Part shown: in pieces, positions 13,533-15,418 of the stretch
Numbering within the stretch: the first letter of the stretch is position 1
Layout: every line of letters starts with the position of its first letter
Assembly (NCBI GenBank): GCA_964593865.1
Contig: CAZQKE010000084.1
Location: 1-15,418 of the forward strand
Source of the DNA: CAZQKE01 sp964593865
GTDB taxonomy: Bacteria > Chloroflexota > Anaerolineae > JAAYZQ01
Reading direction: 5' to 3'
Length of the DNA stretch: 15,418 nt
Translations under genes and position numbers: made by a program
Notes under the pieces: model-generated
The model's input: only the letters and a program-made list of their open reading frames with translations
Databases searched by the model: none
Told to the model about the DNA's origin: nothing

Positions 13533-14387
13533 ATGTCAAAAGTACGAATCGTCACCGATGTTACGGCCAACCTAGACCCTGATCTCGTCGCCAGACATCA
13601 GATCACCCTGTTGCCCGTTGAGATCCGTTTTGGCGACGAAAAGTTCCTCATCCACCGCGACGGGGGGCAAGAAAAACTCTTCCAGCGCATGGCCCACGGT
13701 TCGGTCCAACCCTGCCAGGCGACCATTCCCACCCGCGCCATTCAGGCCGCCTACGACCGCCTGAGCCGGGAGACCGATGAGATTCTGGTCATCCTCAGTT
13801 CCTGCCGCTTGAGCCAAGCCCTCCCCCGCGCCCAGGCAGCCACGCGCCCTTTTCTCGGTCGTTGTCGCATCTCCATCCTGGATTCCATGACCGCTTCCTG
13901 GGGACTGGCCCTCACCGTTGAAGCCGCCGCCCAGGCTGCCGCCCAGGGCAGCTCACTTGATGAAGTGGTCCGCCTGGTGCGGGGCATTTTGCCCCACATC
14001 TACCTGGTCTTTTTCGTCGAGCGGCTGGACTATTTGGAGCAAGGCGGGCGAGTCAGCACCGCCCAGGCCCTTCTGGGGACCATGTTGGGCATCAAACCCT
14101 TGCTCTTGGTCGAAGATGGTGACATCGTCCCTTTGGAAAAGGTCCGCACCCGATTGATGGCCATTGAGAAACTGGTGAGCTTTGTGGACGAGTTTGCCAC
14201 CGTGGAACGCTTGGTCATCCTGGTCGGACCGTTGGCCCGCGAATCCACCGAGCTGATCGACGAATTGCACGGCCAGCTGCACCAGATCCTGCCCGACCAC
14301 AAAATCCCGGTGATGGAATACGACCCGATCCTTGCCTGCCATCTGGGGCCGGATGCCCTGGGCGTGGTTGTCTACGAAGGGATGTGA
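13533..14387 (+). CDS. DegV family protein, divergent (possible fatty-acid-binding FakB paralogue)
   Basis: A 284-residue DegV-fold protein. It keeps the overall pattern: IVTDVTANLDPDL (6-18), ILDSMTASWG (115-124), YLEQGGRVSTAQALLGTMLGIKPLL (167-191) and HLGPDALGVV (270-279). Several usually conserved sites differ from its downstream neighbour: TDVT in place of TDST, TIPT (64-67) in place of TSQP, and LSQA (93-96) where SGT is expected. The last two contribute to the fatty-acid carboxylate site in FakB proteins. It may bind another ligand or a fatty acid in a different way. ATG 13533 is chosen; GTG 13524 is too close to the GGGAG at 13516-13520. It lies 22 nt after fakA, so probably in the same transcript. 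Confidence 0.87.
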   Translation: MSKVRIVTDVTANLDPDLVARHQITLLPVEIRFGDEKFLIHRDGGQEKLFQRMAHGSVQPCQATIPTRAIQAAYDRLSRETDEILVILSSCRLSQALPRAQAATRPFLGRCRISILDSMTASWGLALTVEAAAQAAAQGSSLDEVVRLVRGILPHIYLVFFVERLDYLEQGGRVSTAQALLGTMLGIKPLLLVEDGDIVPLEKVRTRLMAIEKLVSFVDEFATVERLVILVGPLARESTELIDELHGQLHQILPDHKIPVMEYDPILACHLGPDALGVVVYEGM

Positions 14388-14392
14388 GCCGC

Positions 14393-15271
14393 ATGAAGGA
14401 CACCGCTGCCCCACCGGTCTGCATCGTCACCGACAGCACCGGGGACGTGCCCGCCGATCTCGCCCGCGAATTGGGCATCTCCATCGTCCCCTGCCAGATC
14501 TTTATCGGCGGGAAGGTCTACCGCGACGGGGTGGACCTTTCGCCGGAGGAGTTTTACGCCAAGATGGCGGCCGGCGAGGAGCTGCCCCGCACGTCGCAGC
14601 CGCTGATGCAAGATTTTGTGGCAACCTATCGCCAACTGCTGGCCGAGGACCCGGCGACCCGCATCGTTTCCATCCACGTTCCGGCCAAATTCAGCGGCAC
14701 GGTCAACGGCGCGTGGGCGGCGGCTCAGACATTGCCCGATCCCTCTTGTGTGGAGGTCATCGATTCGGGACAGATCTCAATGGGCATGGGCTGGGCCGTC
14801 ATTGAAGCGGCCCGTATGGCCCGTGCCGGGTTGAGCCAGGAGGAGGTGGCGGCGGGAGTCCGTGCCCTGCTGCCCCGGCTGCGCACGACGGCCATGCTGG
14901 ACACGTTGGACAACCTTTACAAGGGCGGGCGCATCAGTCAGATCTCGGCGGTGGTAGGTACGGCGTTGCGGATCAAGCCCCTGCTCAGCGTCCGAGATGG
15001 CGAGGTCGAGATTTGGGCCAAAGTCCGCACCCGCTCCCGCGCCCTCAAGCGGCTGATCGCCGAGGTGCAGTCCTGGGGGCCGCTGCAAGAGATGGCCATC
15101 CTGCACGCCGACGCAGAGGACCTGGCCCAAACACTGGTCGAAGCCCTGGGCGAACTGGTCCCCACCGAGCGGCTGGTGATCGAGCCTGCCGGCGCGGCTT
15201 TGATCACCCACCTGGGATTGGGAGCAGTTGGAATCTGTGCCTTGATCGCTGAAAAAGGACAGGTCACTTGA
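14393..15271 (+). CDS. DegV family protein, canonical (FakB-like fatty-acid-binding subunit)
   Basis: A 292-residue DegV/FakB protein with the family's usual marks: CIVTDSTGDVP (10-20), RTSQP (66-70), KFSGTVNGAW (99-108), VIDSGQISMGMGW (122-134), LYKGGRISQISAVVGTALRIKPLL (175-198) and HLGLGAVGI (273-281). FakB proteins bind a fatty acid with its carboxylate buried and present it to FakA for phosphorylation, so this is the better candidate for the FakA partner. ATG 14393 is used, with AAGGG 11 nt upstream. GTG 14384, overlapping the preceding stop as GTGA, would add three residues and is an alternative. It is about as long as its neighbour but clearly a diverged paralogue, not a recent duplicate. 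Confidence 0.93.
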   Translation: MKDTAAPPVCIVTDSTGDVPADLARELGISIVPCQIFIGGKVYRDGVDLSPEEFYAKMAAGEELPRTSQPLMQDFVATYRQLLAEDPATRIVSIHVPAKFSGTVNGAWAAAQTLPDPSCVEVIDSGQISMGMGWAVIEAARMARAGLSQEEVAAGVRALLPRLRTTAMLDTLDNLYKGGRISQISAVVGTALRIKPLLSVRDGEVEIWAKVRTRSRALKRLIAEVQSWGPLQEMAILHADAEDLAQTLVEALGELVPTERLVIEPAGAALITHLGLGAVGICALIAEKGQVT

Positions 15272-15418
15272 TCGGGGAACACCTTGTGCAGATCCGACCG
15301 GCGCGCCCGGAGGACGCCGAGTCTATCGCCCGCGTTCAGGTGGACACCTGGCGGACGGCCTATCGGGGCATTGTGCCCGATGAATTCTTGCGGCGTCTGT
15401 CCTACGAAATCAGCACGC
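15268..15418 (+). CDS. GNAT family N-acetyltransferase, 5' part only
   Basis: The first 50 codons of a gene cut by the window end. The translation includes VQIRPARPEDAESIARVQVD and then TWRTAYRGIVPDEFLRRLS, the usual N-terminal strand and helices of GNAT acetyltransferases, which move an acetyl group from acetyl-CoA to an amine. The acetyl-CoA-binding motif would lie beyond the window, so function cannot be narrowed. The TTG at 15268 overlaps the degV stop (TTGA) and has an AAGGAC-type ribosome site upstream; GTG 15286 is an alternative. Confidence 0.75.
   Translation, partial: MIGEHLVQIRPARPEDAESIARVQVDTWRTAYRGIVPDEFLRRLSYEIST

Overview
The window is high-GC bacterial chromosome with tightly packed genes, frequent GTG/TTG starts and short intergenic spaces filled with small periodic or palindromic repeats. 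The gene set (FakA with two DegV proteins, Asp23/Gls24, a zinc-type L28, ferredoxin-dependent 2-oxoacid oxidation, a SEC59-type lipid kinase) and the repeat style suggest a member of Chloroflexota, perhaps Anaerolineae or a relative. That assignment is inference; no rRNA or strong phylogenetic marker was available to check it. I see no transposase, phage gene, CRISPR array, tRNA or rRNA.

Left half, minus strand (7147 down to 164). A candidate promoter at 7270-7242 reads into an acyl-CoA dehydrogenase. A 216-bp spacer full of hairpins follows, then five genes almost end to end: 2-oxoacid:ferredoxin oxidoreductase alpha subunit, a beta-gamma fusion subunit, a DEAD-box RNA helicase, pseudouridine-5'-phosphate glycosidase (psuG) and a phytol/dolichol-kinase-like membrane protein. 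Spacings are a 4-bp overlap, 4, 11 and 1 nt, so these five probably share a transcript. They do not form one obvious pathway: there is a catabolic redox pair, an RNA remodeller, a nucleoside-salvage enzyme and a lipid kinase.

Divergent spacer (7148-7695). It holds the two outward promoters, a GC-rich stretch downstream of the plus promoter that can fold into several nested stems (a candidate structured leader or small RNA), and repeat DNA next to the following gene.

Right half, plus strand (7696 to the end). A MocA-like nucleotidyltransferase overlaps a NagD-type HAD phosphatase, followed by rlmN and, after a repeat and a candidate promoter, rpe. Then come rpmB (on the minus strand, convergent with rpe), an Asp23/Gls24 gene, fakA, two degV genes and the start of a GNAT acetyltransferase. 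The order rlmN, rpe, rpmB, Asp23, fakA matches the backbone of the Bacillus subtilis rlmN-prpC-prkC-rsgA-rpe-thiN-rpmB-yloU-yloV region, with the kinase/phosphatase/GTPase genes missing and rpmB flipped. FakA plus two DegV proteins make a plausible fatty-acid kinase system: DegV binds a fatty acid and FakA phosphorylates it.

Most of the window is conventional. The items most worth a second look are the beta-gamma fused oxidoreductase, the candidate structured RNA at 7391-7607, the repeats that form gene ends, the divergent first DegV, and the changed zinc-site residue in FakA.
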